Position numbers and translations under genes: made by a program
Part shown: positions 36,369 through 42,782 of the stretch, in pieces
How positions within the stretch are numbered: the stretch's first letter is position 1
Layout of the letters: each line of letters opens with the position of its first letter
Assembly: GCA_934698975.1 (NCBI GenBank)
Contig: CAKUVR010000003.1
Coordinates: 121,415-185,414 of the forward strand
Source: Cryptobacteroides sp934698975
GTDB lineage: Bacteria > Bacteroidota > Bacteroidia > Bacteroidales > UBA932
Reading direction: 5' to 3'
DNA length: 64,000 nucleotides
The notes under the pieces: generated by a model
Databases searched by the model: none
Seen by the model: the letters and a program-made list of their open reading frames with translations, nothing else
Told to the model about the DNA's origin: nothing

Positions 36369-36758
36369 TCACCAGCCGAAGATGTTGCGGATGATCCACC
36401 AGGCTATGACTAGGATGCCGACGGTTATGATGACTGGGACGCTGTTTAGGGTGTTGTAGAATCGTGGGAAACGGGATCTGAGAGGAACGGACACCAGCAG
36501 TGCGAGGATGTAGGGGAGGACCAGAACAAGGAGTGCGTTGGCCTCGAATGCTTTATGAATATTTAAGTTCAGCAGGTTGTGTACTACCCGCTGGCTGCCG
36601 CATCCCGGACACGTCATTCCTGTCAGTTGCAGGAATAAGCACTTGGGGAACCAGACTGTGCCTTCGGGGTTGGAACGTGAATATAAAAACACCAATCCCA
36701 CACACGCTGCCGTAAGCAGAGTGTAAAGGATTGGTTTCTTGCATGAGTCCTTGTTCAT
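36369..36758 (-). CDS. DUF2752 family membrane protein
   Basis: 129 residues with three hydrophobic helices. The family signature LTGMTCPGCGSQRVVHNLLN (CPxCGxxR) lies at about residues 46-65. Function unknown. It is the downstream member of a minus-strand run with two small zinc-ribbon membrane proteins (gap of 45 bp to the CD225 gene), so they are probably co-transcribed. Confidence 0.8.
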   Translation of the reverse strand: MNKDSCKKPILYTLLTAACVGLVFLYSRSNPEGTVWFPKCLFLQLTGMTCPGCGSQRVVHNLLNLNIHKAFEANALLVLVLPYILALLVSVPLRSRFPRFYNTLNSVPVIITVGILVIAWWIIRNIFGW

Positions 36759-36803
36759 CTGTTGGATGAGACAATCACAGATGAGAGACTTTAAAAACAG
36801 TTT

Positions 36804-37316
36804 CTAAATGTCGGCGAGTTCGGCCATTACTCCGCAGGCCATCAGGATGATGTAGATGATCACCCAGAACAGACCGCAGCATAGTCCGACAATGCTCCAC
36901 GTCTTCGCCTGCTTGCTGGCTTCCTGTGCGGCGGCGTAGTTCCCGCCGGCATATTCCTTGGAAACACTGCTGGATTTGATGATGCCGACGATTCCGAAAG
37001 GAAGGCAGCAGAGCACGGTCACGATGATGGACAGGGCCAGATAGGTCGGAGGGCAAGGCGGCATTGTCTGTTGGTAATTCTGAGCCAAGGGAGTCTGGGT
37101 GGCTGCATTAGGGATGTTTGTTCCGCATTTCGGGCAGAAAGATGCTTCGTCTGAAACAGGACTTCCGCATTTAGGACAATATTTCATAAAGATGTAATTG
37201 ATTTCGTAATGTGATACTTGTTTCGGCCTTCCGGACAGCCGGCCGATTATAACGATGACAGCGATGACTGAAAGGATGATTATGACCTGCCAAGGTCCGA
37301 TCACGCCCAGAATCAT
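36804..37316 (-). CDS. zinc-ribbon plus CD225/dispanin-like membrane protein
   Basis: 170 residues from ATG at 37316, or 127 from ATG at 37187 (MKYCPKCGSP). The long form adds an N-terminal membrane helix (VIIILSVIAVIVIIG). Then a zinc ribbon (CPKCG ... CPKCG), a Pro/Gln linker, and a CD225-type pair of helices (LSIIVTVLCCLPFGIVGIIK, then SIVGLCCGLFWVIIYIILMA) with the YAGGNYAAAQEASKQAKTW segment between. Bacterial dispanins are of unknown function; related eukaryotic IFITM proteins alter membranes. Confidence 0.75.
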   Translation of the reverse strand: MILGVIGPWQVIIILSVIAVIVIIGRLSGRPKQVSHYEINYIFMKYCPKCGSPVSDEASFCPKCGTNIPNAATQTPLAQNYQQTMPPCPPTYLALSIIVTVLCCLPFGIVGIIKSSSVSKEYAGGNYAAAQEASKQAKTWSIVGLCCGLFWVIIYIILMACGVMAELADI

Positions 37317-37338
37317 TGTTTGAGAGTATACAAATGGT

Positions 37339-37668
37339 TTACTTCAGATGCTGCCCGTTGCCGTCAACGTAGGTGTTGCAGGCAATCATGATAATGTCGA
37401 TAAGGGTCCAGATCCCGCAGCCTCCGAGTGTCAGAAGCATGATGATTCCTGTTGTCGTGTTGCCGGTGTAGAACCGATGGATCCCCAATCCTCCGAGTAC
37501 AATGCACAGAATCAGTGTGATGAGCCACCTGTCTTCCCTTTCTTTGTAGGTCTGGTAGTTGTTGTAGTACTGGTCTGCTTCCGGTTGTGACTGAAGAGGC
37601 TTTCCGCAATTTGGACAAAATGAAGAGTCCGGCTGCACCGGCGCTCCGCAATGAGGGCAATAATTCAT
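37339..37668 (-). CDS. zinc-ribbon plus TM2-domain protein
   Basis: 109 residues from ATG at 37668; an in-frame TTG five codons upstream is less likely. N-terminal zinc ribbon (CPHCGAPVQPDSSFCPNCG) and a C-terminal TM2 domain with GGLGIHRFYTGNTTTGIIML, the DRF-like motif family, and two helices. Function unknown. First gene of the run with the CD225-like and DUF2752 genes; 22 bp separate it from the next. Confidence 0.8.
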   Translation of the reverse strand: MNYCPHCGAPVQPDSSFCPNCGKPLQSQPEADQYYNNYQTYKEREDRWLITLILCIVLGGLGIHRFYTGNTTTGIIMLLTLGGCGIWTLIDIIMIACNTYVDGNGQHLK

Positions 37669-37786
37669 CTTTGAATATGACAATATAAATGTTGGTTCTA
37701 TAGTCAGAATAGTCTTCTGGCTTTCAAGGCCTAAAGATAATCATTATTGTCAGAATATCAAATACACTGTTTATTTGGATTGCTTC

Positions 37787-37846
37787 GTCGCTTCTTCAGG
37801 CTCAGCGACCGTGGCATTATGGCCGCTGAGCCTGTCGAAGCGACCG
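37787..37846. repeat. REP-like palindromes, opposed pair
   Basis: Copy one: GTCGCT (37787-37792) pairs with AGCGAC (37804-37809). Copy two, in the opposite orientation: GGCCGCT (37821-37827) pairs with AGCGACC (37839-37845) around GAGCCTGTCGA. They lie upstream of the TM2 gene and 6 nt past the DUF1846 gene stop. Two facing copies of this kind resemble BIME-type REP pairs. Confidence 0.72.
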
Positions 37847-37852
37847 ACCGGC

Positions 37853-39319
37853 TCAGTGCCTCTCGTGCACCGGCTCGCAGGTGAGGTCCACGCCGAGCTT
37901 CTTGAAGACTTTCTTGTCGATGTCGCTCAGCAGAACCGTGGAGTGAACCTGGCAGCCTTTCAGAAGCGGCAGCGTGTCCAGAGCCTTGCGGCAGTTCTCG
38001 TCATCCGGACTCAGGACAGAAAGGGCGATCAGCACCTCGTCTGTGTGAAGACGTGGATTCTTTCCGTGCAGATAGGTCACTTTTGTCTTCTGGATCGGCT
38101 CGATAAGCCTTCCCGGAATGAGTTTTACGCTGTGGTCGATTCCAGCCAAATGCTTTGTGGCCTTCAGAAGAAGGGCGGCGCAAGGACCGAGAAGGCCGGA
38201 GGTCTCGGCGCTGAGTATAGTGCCGTCGGACAGTTCGATCGCTGCGGATGGATTCCCGGCCGTGGCCTCACGCTGTTTGGCGGCAACAGTCACACGACGA
38301 TATTCAGTGGTGATCCTGGCCTGCTTGAGCAGCAGCGCGATTTTGCCCACCTCGCTCTCATTGTCCTTTCCGTCAGCCATCTCATCCAATGCGGTGTAGT
38401 ACCGCCTGATGATCTCATCGTTGGCGGCCTTGCAGCAAATGTCATCGTCGCTGATGCAGTTGCCCACCATATTCACACCCATATCGGTCGGCGACTTATA
38501 CGGATTCTCGCCGTAGATCCCCTCGAAGAGGGCGTTCAGCACCGGGAATATCTCGATGTCCCTGTTGTAGTTGATCGCCGTCTTGCCGTAGGCCTCCAGA
38601 TGGAACGGATCGATCATATTCACATCGTTAAGGTCTGCCGTGGCGGCCTCGTAGGCGATGTTGACAGGGTGCTTCAGAGGCAGGTTCCAGACCGGGAAAG
38701 TCTCGAATTTGGCGTAGCCGGCCGCGATTCCTTTCTTGTGCTCATGGTAGAGCTGGCTAAGGCAGACGGCCATCTTCCCGCTGCCAGGCCCAGGGGCCGT
38801 CACGATGACGAGCGGGCGGGTTGTCTGGACGTAGTCGTTCTTTCCGTACCCTTCCTCGGAATCGATCAGAGCCACATTGTTCGGATAGCCCTCGATCGTG
38901 TAGTGGTAGTAGGCCTTGATGCCCATTTTCTTGAGCTTGGCCTTGTACGCCTTGGCGCTGGACTGGCCGTTGAAATGGGTGATCACCACGCTGCTGACGA
39001 GGAAGCCCCTGTTCTGGAACTCCGTGCGCAGACGCAGCACGTCCATGTCGTAGGTGATGCCGTAGTCGGCTCGCATCTTGTTCTTCTCTATGTCGTTGGC
39101 GCTGATGACTATGACGATCTCCGCGCAGTCGCTAAGCTGCTGGAGCATGCGCAATTTGCTGTCCGGCTGGAATCCCGGCAGAACCCTGCTTGCGTGATAG
39201 TCGTCAAACAATTTGCCCCCAAGCTCAAGATAGAGTTTGTCGCCGAACTGGGCTATGCGTTCCTTGATGTGTTCTGATTGTATCCGCAGATACTTTTCGT
39301 TGTCGAATCCGTACTTCAT
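37853..39319 (-). CDS. DUF1846 family protein
   Basis: 488 residues from ATG at 39319 (MKYGFDNEKYLRIQSEHIKE). Family-typical blocks: FGDKLYLELGGKLFDDYHASRVLPGF, VVITHFNGQSSAKAYK, the P-loop-like VTAPGPGSGKMAVCLSQLYHE, and INYNRDIEIFPVL. The family (PF08903) has known structures but no firm function; a nucleotide-dependent or phosphoryl-transfer role is guessed. A long open frame on the opposite strand is a shadow of this gene. A TACCTTTG element lies 9 nt upstream of the ATG. Confidence 0.9.
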   Translation of the reverse strand: MKYGFDNEKYLRIQSEHIKERIAQFGDKLYLELGGKLFDDYHASRVLPGFQPDSKLRMLQQLSDCAEIVIVISANDIEKNKMRADYGITYDMDVLRLRTEFQNRGFLVSSVVITHFNGQSSAKAYKAKLKKMGIKAYYHYTIEGYPNNVALIDSEEGYGKNDYVQTTRPLVIVTAPGPGSGKMAVCLSQLYHEHKKGIAAGYAKFETFPVWNLPLKHPVNIAYEAATADLNDVNMIDPFHLEAYGKTAINYNRDIEIFPVLNALFEGIYGENPYKSPTDMGVNMVGNCISDDDICCKAANDEIIRRYYTALDEMADGKDNESEVGKIALLLKQARITTEYRRVTVAAKQREATAGNPSAAIELSDGTILSAETSGLLGPCAALLLKATKHLAGIDHSVKLIPGRLIEPIQKTKVTYLHGKNPRLHTDEVLIALSVLSPDDENCRKALDTLPLLKGCQVHSTVLLSDIDKKVFKKLGVDLTCEPVHERH

Positions 39320-39328
39320 AACGGATAA

Positions 39329-39336
39329 CAAAGGTA
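39329..39336 (-). promoter_or_regulatory. -7 promoter element for the DUF1846 gene (TACCTTTG)
   Basis: Minus-strand TACCTTTG with only 9 nt to the ATG, so a very short leader is expected. Confidence 0.55.
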
Positions 39337-39365
39337 CGAAATCTATTCCGCTGCGGCAAATGAAA

Positions 39366-39400
39366 AAATAAGACCACAATATTTTTTGCGGTCTTATTTT
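39366..39400 (-). terminator. terminator after the EEP-family gene
   Basis: ATAAGACC pairs with GGTCTTAT around an A/T-rich loop, with a further near-match at the loop end. On the minus strand a T-run follows. It lies between the EEP gene stop (39452) and the DUF1846 promoter. Confidence 0.75.
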
Positions 39401-39451
39401 TCGGGTGATGCTGTCGTGCTTGGCTGTCGCTGGATTTTCAGCAGAAAGCCG

Positions 39452-40420
39452 CTATAACCTCACATCAATCAGATTCGGATAATGATCCGTAATCTTGATG
39501 GTGTATTTTTCCATGATGCAGTCGAAGACCTTGACTTCGGTCTTCCCGCTCGGATCGTAAATCATACAGTGGTCGATCGCTCCGGTGGCCCTGTCCATGC
39601 CACGCCTTCGGCTTTCCACGGAATAGCCGTCCCCCGGACTGCAGATGTGGTGTCCGTTATGGTTGTCGCCATAGACGGTGGCCGCCTTGTAGCATGGAAC
39701 ATATCCTCCCTGAATGAGTTGCTGGATTGGAACAGTTTCTTCCTCGCAGTTCATATCCCCCACCACAAACACCGGAATATCCCCGAACTTTGCCCTGATG
39801 ATGTCGGTCTCTGCCATCACCAAACGTAATTGTGCCGCTCTGGCCATTGTGCTGCCAGGCTTTGCTTTCTCGCTCTTCCACCAAAGATGGGTGCCGATCA
39901 ATGCGAATATCTTCCCGTCGGCTTTCCTTTTCAGCACCGCTGAAGTGAACGATTTGGACCCTTGGTTGCACCACTGCTCCGGAGTGTACTTGTTGTAGTT
40001 GACGTACAAAGGTTCAAGGATCCTGCTGTTGTAGAATATCGGAGTGTTGTTCCAATCCGTCTTTGAATCCCATGCGATGACGTAGCCGTCTTTTTGTACC
40101 AGAGGGTAGAACTCCTTGTGCATGTGGCTGGAATATTCCTGAAGTGCGAAGACATCCGGCAGGTAGTCGTTCACCAACCGGGCGAATTGCGGAGCCCTTT
40201 GGAAATCACGTGGATCCTCGCCGATTTCTTTCCATTTCGGCGGGATGGTGTCTTTGCTGTAGTCCCAGATGTTGTCGTCGAGAATGCGGAGGTCAGCCCC
40301 TTCGGCGATCTTGAACTTGGCGTCGAACGCCGGGCTTTTCTGTGCGAGAGCGGCCGATTCGCAGACCAAAAGCCCGAGTGTCAATGCCGTAGCCGCGATG
40401 ACCCTTATAATCCTGTTCAT
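39452..40420 (-). CDS. secreted endonuclease/exonuclease/phosphatase-family hydrolase
   Basis: 322 residues with a signal peptide (MNRIIRVIAATALTLGLLVC, then AALAQ). EEP fold: LRILDDNIWDYSKD at the first strand, DVFALQEYSSH with the metal-binding Glu, IGTHLWWKSE, VFVVGDMNCEEE, and the closing DHYPNLIDVRL with the catalytic His. Such proteins cleave phosphodiesters in nucleic acids or phospholipids; the substrate is unknown. It is exported to the periplasm or outside. Confidence 0.85.
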   Translation of the reverse strand: MNRIIRVIAATALTLGLLVCESAALAQKSPAFDAKFKIAEGADLRILDDNIWDYSKDTIPPKWKEIGEDPRDFQRAPQFARLVNDYLPDVFALQEYSSHMHKEFYPLVQKDGYVIAWDSKTDWNNTPIFYNSRILEPLYVNYNKYTPEQWCNQGSKSFTSAVLKRKADGKIFALIGTHLWWKSEKAKPGSTMARAAQLRLVMAETDIIRAKFGDIPVFVVGDMNCEEETVPIQQLIQGGYVPCYKAATVYGDNHNGHHICSPGDGYSVESRRRGMDRATGAIDHCMIYDPSGKTEVKVFDCIMEKYTIKITDHYPNLIDVRL

Positions 40421-40470
40421 TATTCGATAAATTTTGTGTTTTGTCAGATTACCGGGAAAGATTTCCTCTT

Positions 40471-40478
40471 CAAAGTTA
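40471..40478 (-). promoter_or_regulatory. -7 promoter element for the EEP gene (TAACTTTG)
   Basis: Minus-strand TAACTTTG, 50 nt before the ATG at 40420. An exact 11-bp tandem repeat (TGCGTTATATC, 40499-40520) lies just upstream and could be part of the control region. Confidence 0.45.
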
Positions 40479-40584
40479 TAATTTTATTCGATAATATATG
40501 CGTTATATCTGCGTTATATCTGGATTTTGTCTCCTCGGAATGGTTAATGATGAAATTGGTTCTTGACAATCTGATAATAATAAT

Positions 40585-40676
40585 CAACTGGGACTCCGTC
40601 TTTGATTTTATTGGTTGGAGCCTCCGTGGACTATAGAAAAAAGGGCAGCCTCAAACGAGACTGTCCCCTTGTGCGG
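40585..40676 (+). pseudogene. oldest recombinase 3'-end remnant with att-like core
   Basis: The frame here reads NWDSVFDFIGWS, like the NSVFDLLDGFS near the C-terminus of the serine recombinase ending at 44424. A hairpin follows (GGGCAGCCTC paired with GAGACTGTCC), then the 16-nt core CTGTCCCCTTGTGCGG (40661-40676). It is more diverged than the copy at 41178 and marks the left edge of the recognisable island. Confidence 0.55.
40661..40676. other. att-like direct repeat, copy 1
   Basis: CTGTCCCCTTGTGCGG, identical to the copies at 41240-41255 and 44405-44420. The last five bases of the third copy lie in the tRNA-Leu acceptor end, which points to the recombinase crossover site. Confidence 0.65.
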
Positions 40677-40758
40677 AATCGTGGAAGATTATCGAACCTT
40701 TGCCGAGGATTTCAAGAGGGTGTTGGAGTTTGTGGAGTGGTTGGAAGATGGCGAATAA
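40677..40758 (+). pseudogene. detached C-terminal tail of a recombinase, intact frame
   Basis: Right after the core the frame that encodes ...VPLCG in the recombinase continues with IVEDYRTFAEDFKRVLEFVE and a few more residues to TAA (26 residues). The recombinase at 42916-44424 lacks this tail because it ends in the tRNA gene. This looks like the left end of an integrated element carrying the 3' end of its own integrase gene. Confidence 0.55.
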
Positions 40759-40799
40759 CACTGATTCCGTAAAATTCCGTAAATATGGGTCGGAGTTTC

Positions 40800-40829
40800 T
40801 TGATTATTTGAAAATTATGGCTATATTTG
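40800..40829 (+). promoter_or_regulatory. promoter of structured RNA module 1
   Basis: TTG (40800-40802), 19-nt spacer, TATATTTG (40822-40829). The spacing is the same as in module 2. Transcription would start near 40836, at the first helix arm. Confidence 0.7.
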
Positions 40830-40861
40830 CAACAATTCTAAGGAATTAAGTGAGTTAAAAA

Positions 40862-40899
40862 GCAAGTGTTCTTTCCCTAAAGGGAACGCTTGCTTTTTT
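40862..40899 (+). terminator. internal terminator/attenuator hairpin P3, module 1
   Basis: GCAAGTGTTC pairs with GAACGCTTGC (10 bp, one G-U) around TTTCCCTAAAGG, followed by TTTTTT. It lies about 30 nt into the transcript and before the peptide gene, so most transcripts should stop here unless read-through is allowed. Confidence 0.75.
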
Positions 40900-40979
40900 G
40901 CTGTTTCACCGAGGGGGTACTACGAAGGGGGCTCTTGTTCTTTCACTCACTTATGACATTACTGTTAACCCTTAGAATT

Positions 40980-41111
40980 ATGGGAGCAAAGAACCGCTTT
41001 GTGATAGTCGCCATTGAGGTGGAGGTTATCAGACTTGTCAAAGTACGAGCCTACAAGCGAGTACGTTTCGGCAAAATTGAGAGAGTCCGCAGCCACTACA
41101 GACGTTATTAG
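40980..41111 (+). CDS. 43-residue basic peptide, module 1
   Basis: MGAKNRF followed by VIVAIEVEVIRLVKVRAYKR and VRFGKIERVRSHYRRY: very basic (about 12 Arg/Lys), short, beta-strand-like. The frame is open further upstream here, but the copy in module 2 has an in-frame stop before its ATG, and both ATGs fall at the same place beside helix arm P1, giving 43 codons each. Of eight changed codons in the shared part, four are silent and three of the other four are conservative (two Lys/Arg, one Ile/Val; the fourth is His/Tyr), which supports real translation. Possible recombination directionality factor or RNA-binding peptide; unproven. Confidence 0.55.
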   Translation: MGAKNRFVIVAIEVEVIRLVKVRAYKRVRFGKIERVRSHYRRY

Positions 41112-41177
41112 GGTAAAGTCTGTACCTGGCTGCTACTCTGAGCCGTAAGGCTCTCTGCTTCACCCCTCGGTTTTTTT

Positions 41178-41255
41178 CGATTTATTGGATGAATTCTCAG
41201 TGAGTTATGGGAATGAAAAAAGGACAGCCTCATCAGAAGCTGTCCCCTTGTGCGG
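41178..41255 (+). pseudogene. serine recombinase 3'-end remnant of a deleted element
   Basis: GATTTATTGGATGAATTCTC and the following bases match the end of the recombinase gene at 44342-44420, including the hairpin GGACAGCCTC/GAAGCTGTCC and the 16-nt core. In frame it reads LDEFSVSYGNE then AVPLCG. It joins directly to the T-run of module 1, so the element's interior (cargo and most of its recombinase) has been lost, leaving 579 bp between cores. Confidence 0.7.
41240..41255. other. att-like direct repeat, copy 2
   Basis: CTGTCCCCTTGTGCGG, exact copy. Sequence to its right matches that right of copy 1 (AATCGTGGAAGATTATCG), while sequence to its left matches that left of copy 3: the pattern expected between two tandemly integrated elements. 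Confidence 0.65.
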
Positions 41256-41334
41256 AATCGTGGAAGATTATCGAACCTTTGCCGAGGATTTAAGAGAGTG
41301 TTGGAGTTTGTGGAGTGGTTGGAAGATGGCGAAT
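41256..41334 (+). pseudogene. detached recombinase C-terminal tail, frameshifted copy
   Basis: Same sequence as 40677-40758, but GGATTTCAAGAGGG has become GGATTTAAGAGAGT with one base less, so the tail frame shifts after FAED. In the circular form of this element the recombinase would therefore get an altered tail. Confidence 0.5.
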
Positions 41335-41361
41335 ATTGATGTAAAAAGTGAACGATACTGC

Positions 41362-41391
41362 TTGATAATCTGAAAAGAATGGTTATCTTTG
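41362..41391 (+). promoter_or_regulatory. promoter of structured RNA module 2
   Basis: TTG (41362-41364), 19-nt spacer, TATCTTTG (41384-41391); same architecture as module 1. Confidence 0.7.
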
Positions 41392-41426
41392 CATTGTTCT
41401 CATACGAGTTAGGAAGACAAGTAAAA

Positions 41427-41464
41427 GCAAGCATCTTTTCCCTAAAAGGGATGCTTGCTTTTTT
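41427..41464 (+). terminator. internal terminator/attenuator hairpin P3, module 2
   Basis: GCAAGCATC pairs with GATGCTTGC (9 bp) around TTTTCCCTAAAAGG, followed by six T. Stem bases differ from module 1 at both sides but keep pairing. Confidence 0.75.
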
Positions 41465-41541
41465 ATTATTGTCCCATACCGAGGGGGTACTATACAACAA
41501 GGGCGGTTGTTCTCTCAATTTCCTAACAATAAGTATGTAGA

Positions 41542-41673
41542 ATGAGAACAAGCCAACATCTTGTGATAGTCGCCATTGAGGTGGAGGTTATCAGACTTGT
41601 CCGGGTGCGAGCCTACAGGCGAGTGCGTTTCGGCAAGGTTGAGAGAGTTCGCAGCTATTACAGACGTTATTAG
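41542..41673 (+). CDS. 43-residue basic peptide, module 2
   Basis: MRTSQHL followed by VIVAIEVEVIRLVRVRAYRR and VRFGKVERVRSYYRRY. 33 of 43 residues equal those of module 1; six of the ten differences lie in residues 2-7, which overlap the variable P1 arm. An in-frame TAA at 41530 fixes the start. The ATG is itself the first bases of the P1 3' arm, so P1 pairing would hide the start codon. Confidence 0.55.
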   Translation: MRTSQHLVIVAIEVEVIRLVRVRAYRRVRFGKVERVRSYYRRY

Positions 41674-41739
41674 GGTAATGTCTGTATCTGGCTGCCACTC
41701 TGAGCCGTAAGGCTCTCTGCTCACCCCTCGGTTTTTTTT

Positions 41740-41914
41740 GTTCTGTAATCCTCCTTATTGTCTAGCCAAGTGGTTAAGTCCAGTAGGCTGCATCAGTTGC
41801 TTGCGATGATTTTTGCTATGTAACCTGCAAAATATCGTTCTGCTATTCTTTACATTTCTACTATGCTTGCCTATTTATTATTTGGAGCAGGCACTATAAT
41901 GCCTGAATGAAATT
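41740..41914. other. gene-free AT-rich stretch
   Basis: Nothing convincing seen. Several short T/A runs but no strong hairpin or TAnnTTTG element. Confidence 0.3.
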
Positions 41915-42094
41915 ATGATAAAGCACAAAAGAGAGTTCAGAGAACTTAGTGATGAGACAAAGCGGAAAATCAGCCAGTCCTCTTCAAATAAACCTGAAAC
42001 AGATAGCCATAAGCAACACATAAGCCAGGCTATGAAAAGGTATTGGCGAAGTGTTCCTCATCGTTCGGTTTCGGGTGATACAATGGACATATAG
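41915..42094 (+). CDS. 59-residue NUMOD3-like small DNA-binding protein
   Basis: MIKHKREFRELSDETKRKIS, a Ser/Lys spacer, then SHKQHISQAMKRYWRSVPHR. The two halves repeat the pattern (S-x-E-T-K-x-K-I-S / S-H-K-x-x-I-S-x-A-M-K-x-Y-W) of NUMOD3 nuclease-associated modules. Very basic. Probably a small DNA-binding accessory protein of the mobile element. Family assignment is from motif pattern only. Confidence 0.5.
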   Translation: MIKHKREFRELSDETKRKISQSSSNKPETDSHKQHISQAMKRYWRSVPHRSVSGDTMDI

Positions 42095-42151
42095 TTATTG
42101 TCAAGAGGAAGAAGAATGGAAAAATAAAGCGGAATATTGGAAAAATGGTAA

Positions 42152-42649
42152 GTGGTAAAGTTTGATAGACTAAAATTAAGGGTTGATGTGGATAGTGTAA
42201 TAGTTAAAGATGAGGAAATATTTCAGCATATAGTCGAAAATGGAAAATTATGTGAGTTGAGGTATCATCAAAGTTCGCCATTCCAACTGGGTGTTAAATT
42301 GGATTATCTCAAAAATGACGCTATAATAGAATTTTCGGGCAAAGTATTGGGAAAGGACTATCCTCAACTAATATCCTCAGTCACCATTATGGAATGCTTT
42401 GAGCATATTGCTCAACTTGGATTTTGTGAGTTCGATATGTCTTGTTTGGAATCCGCTATGGTGCTCTCTTGTGATGTCACGAATGATGTCGAGGTTTCAG
42501 ATATCAATGCTATGACCAAATATATTAGGGGGCATCTTAAAAACTACACGCAGTTCACTTGTTCCTTGTTGAAGAATGGCGATCTTATAATAGAGAAGAA
42601 TGTGACTTCGACCAAGTGTAAGAGCCGAAAAATAAGCCGAAAGGCATAA
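42152..42649 (+). pseudogene. truncated replication-initiator-like protein
   Basis: 165 residues from GTG at 42152 (MVKFDRLKLRVDVDSVIVKD). The body, with IIEFSGKVLGKDYPQLISSVTIMECFEHI and VLSCDVTNDVEVSD, resembles the N-terminal half of Bacteroidales plasmid/phage Rep-like proteins that are about twice as long. The frame ends soon after NVTSTKCKSRKISRKA, where a longer protein would be expected to continue, so I call it truncated. The next ~130 bp have no start and hold only a short leftover frame (VLGVQELVVVVIPSAEE). Confidence 0.45.
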
Positions 42650-42782
42650 TAATTTTCCGTAGGATATGATATAAAGGATTATGTGACATAAAGGATAAAA
42701 GCGTCCTTGGCGTACAAGAACTCGTGGTCGTGGTGATTCCGAGTGCCGAAGAGCCTAATAAGAGAGAAAAATCCGCTCTGTG

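Larger units (their letters stand above)
40836..41177 (+). ncRNA. structured RNA module 1 with predicted pseudoknot
   Basis: Predicted helices in order. P1: 40834-40843 with 40970-40979 (10 bp, AATTCTAAGG). P2: 40847-40855 with 40945-40953 (9 bp). P3: terminator hairpin 40862-40871/40884-40893 with six T. P0: ACCGAGGGG (40908-40916) with CCCCTCGGT (41163-41171). P5: TACAGAC (41097-41103) with GTCTGTA (41118-41124). P6: GAGCC-GTAA-GGCTC (41140-41153). P0 begins inside P1/P2 and closes outside, so they cross as a pseudoknot. The transcript ends in a T-run at 41171-41177. Module 2 repeats this plan. The RNA also carries a 43-codon gene. I know no matching family. Confidence 0.65.
41398..41739 (+). 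ncRNA. structured RNA module 2 with predicted pseudoknot
   Basis: Same helix order as module 1. P1: TTGTTCTCAT (41394-41403) with ATGAGAACAA (41542-41551). P2: GTTAGGAA (41408-41415) with TTCCTAAC (41520-41527). P3: terminator hairpin 41427-41435/41450-41458. P0: 41478-41486 with 41724-41732. P5: 41659-41665 with 41680-41686. P6: GAGCC-GTAA-GGCTC (41702-41715). P1, P2 and part of P3 have different sequences from module 1 yet still pair fully, while P0, P5 and P6 are identical. That is what a conserved RNA structure would look like. T-run at 41732-41739. Confidence 0.65.

Noticed and set aside
37775..39277. 500-codon open frame on the + strand
   Set aside because: It is antisense to the DUF1846 gene, whose protein is clearly recognisable; composition (His/Val/Leu/Arg-rich) is that of a shadow frame.
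40585..40676. Original host side of the integration site (pure attL)
   Set aside because: The left flank still resembles the recombinase C-terminus (SVFDFIGWS), so it looks like an older element's right end; the true host boundary is not identified.
40890..40979. N-terminal extension of the module 1 peptide (MLFCCFTEG...)
   Set aside because: Module 2 has an in-frame stop in the equivalent place and the extension runs through the P0 and P2 helices, so it is not conserved coding sequence.
40836..41739. Retron or other reverse-transcriptase-linked RNA
   Set aside because: No reverse transcriptase gene is present in the window, and the RNA lacks the usual inverted-repeat-flanked msr-msd layout.
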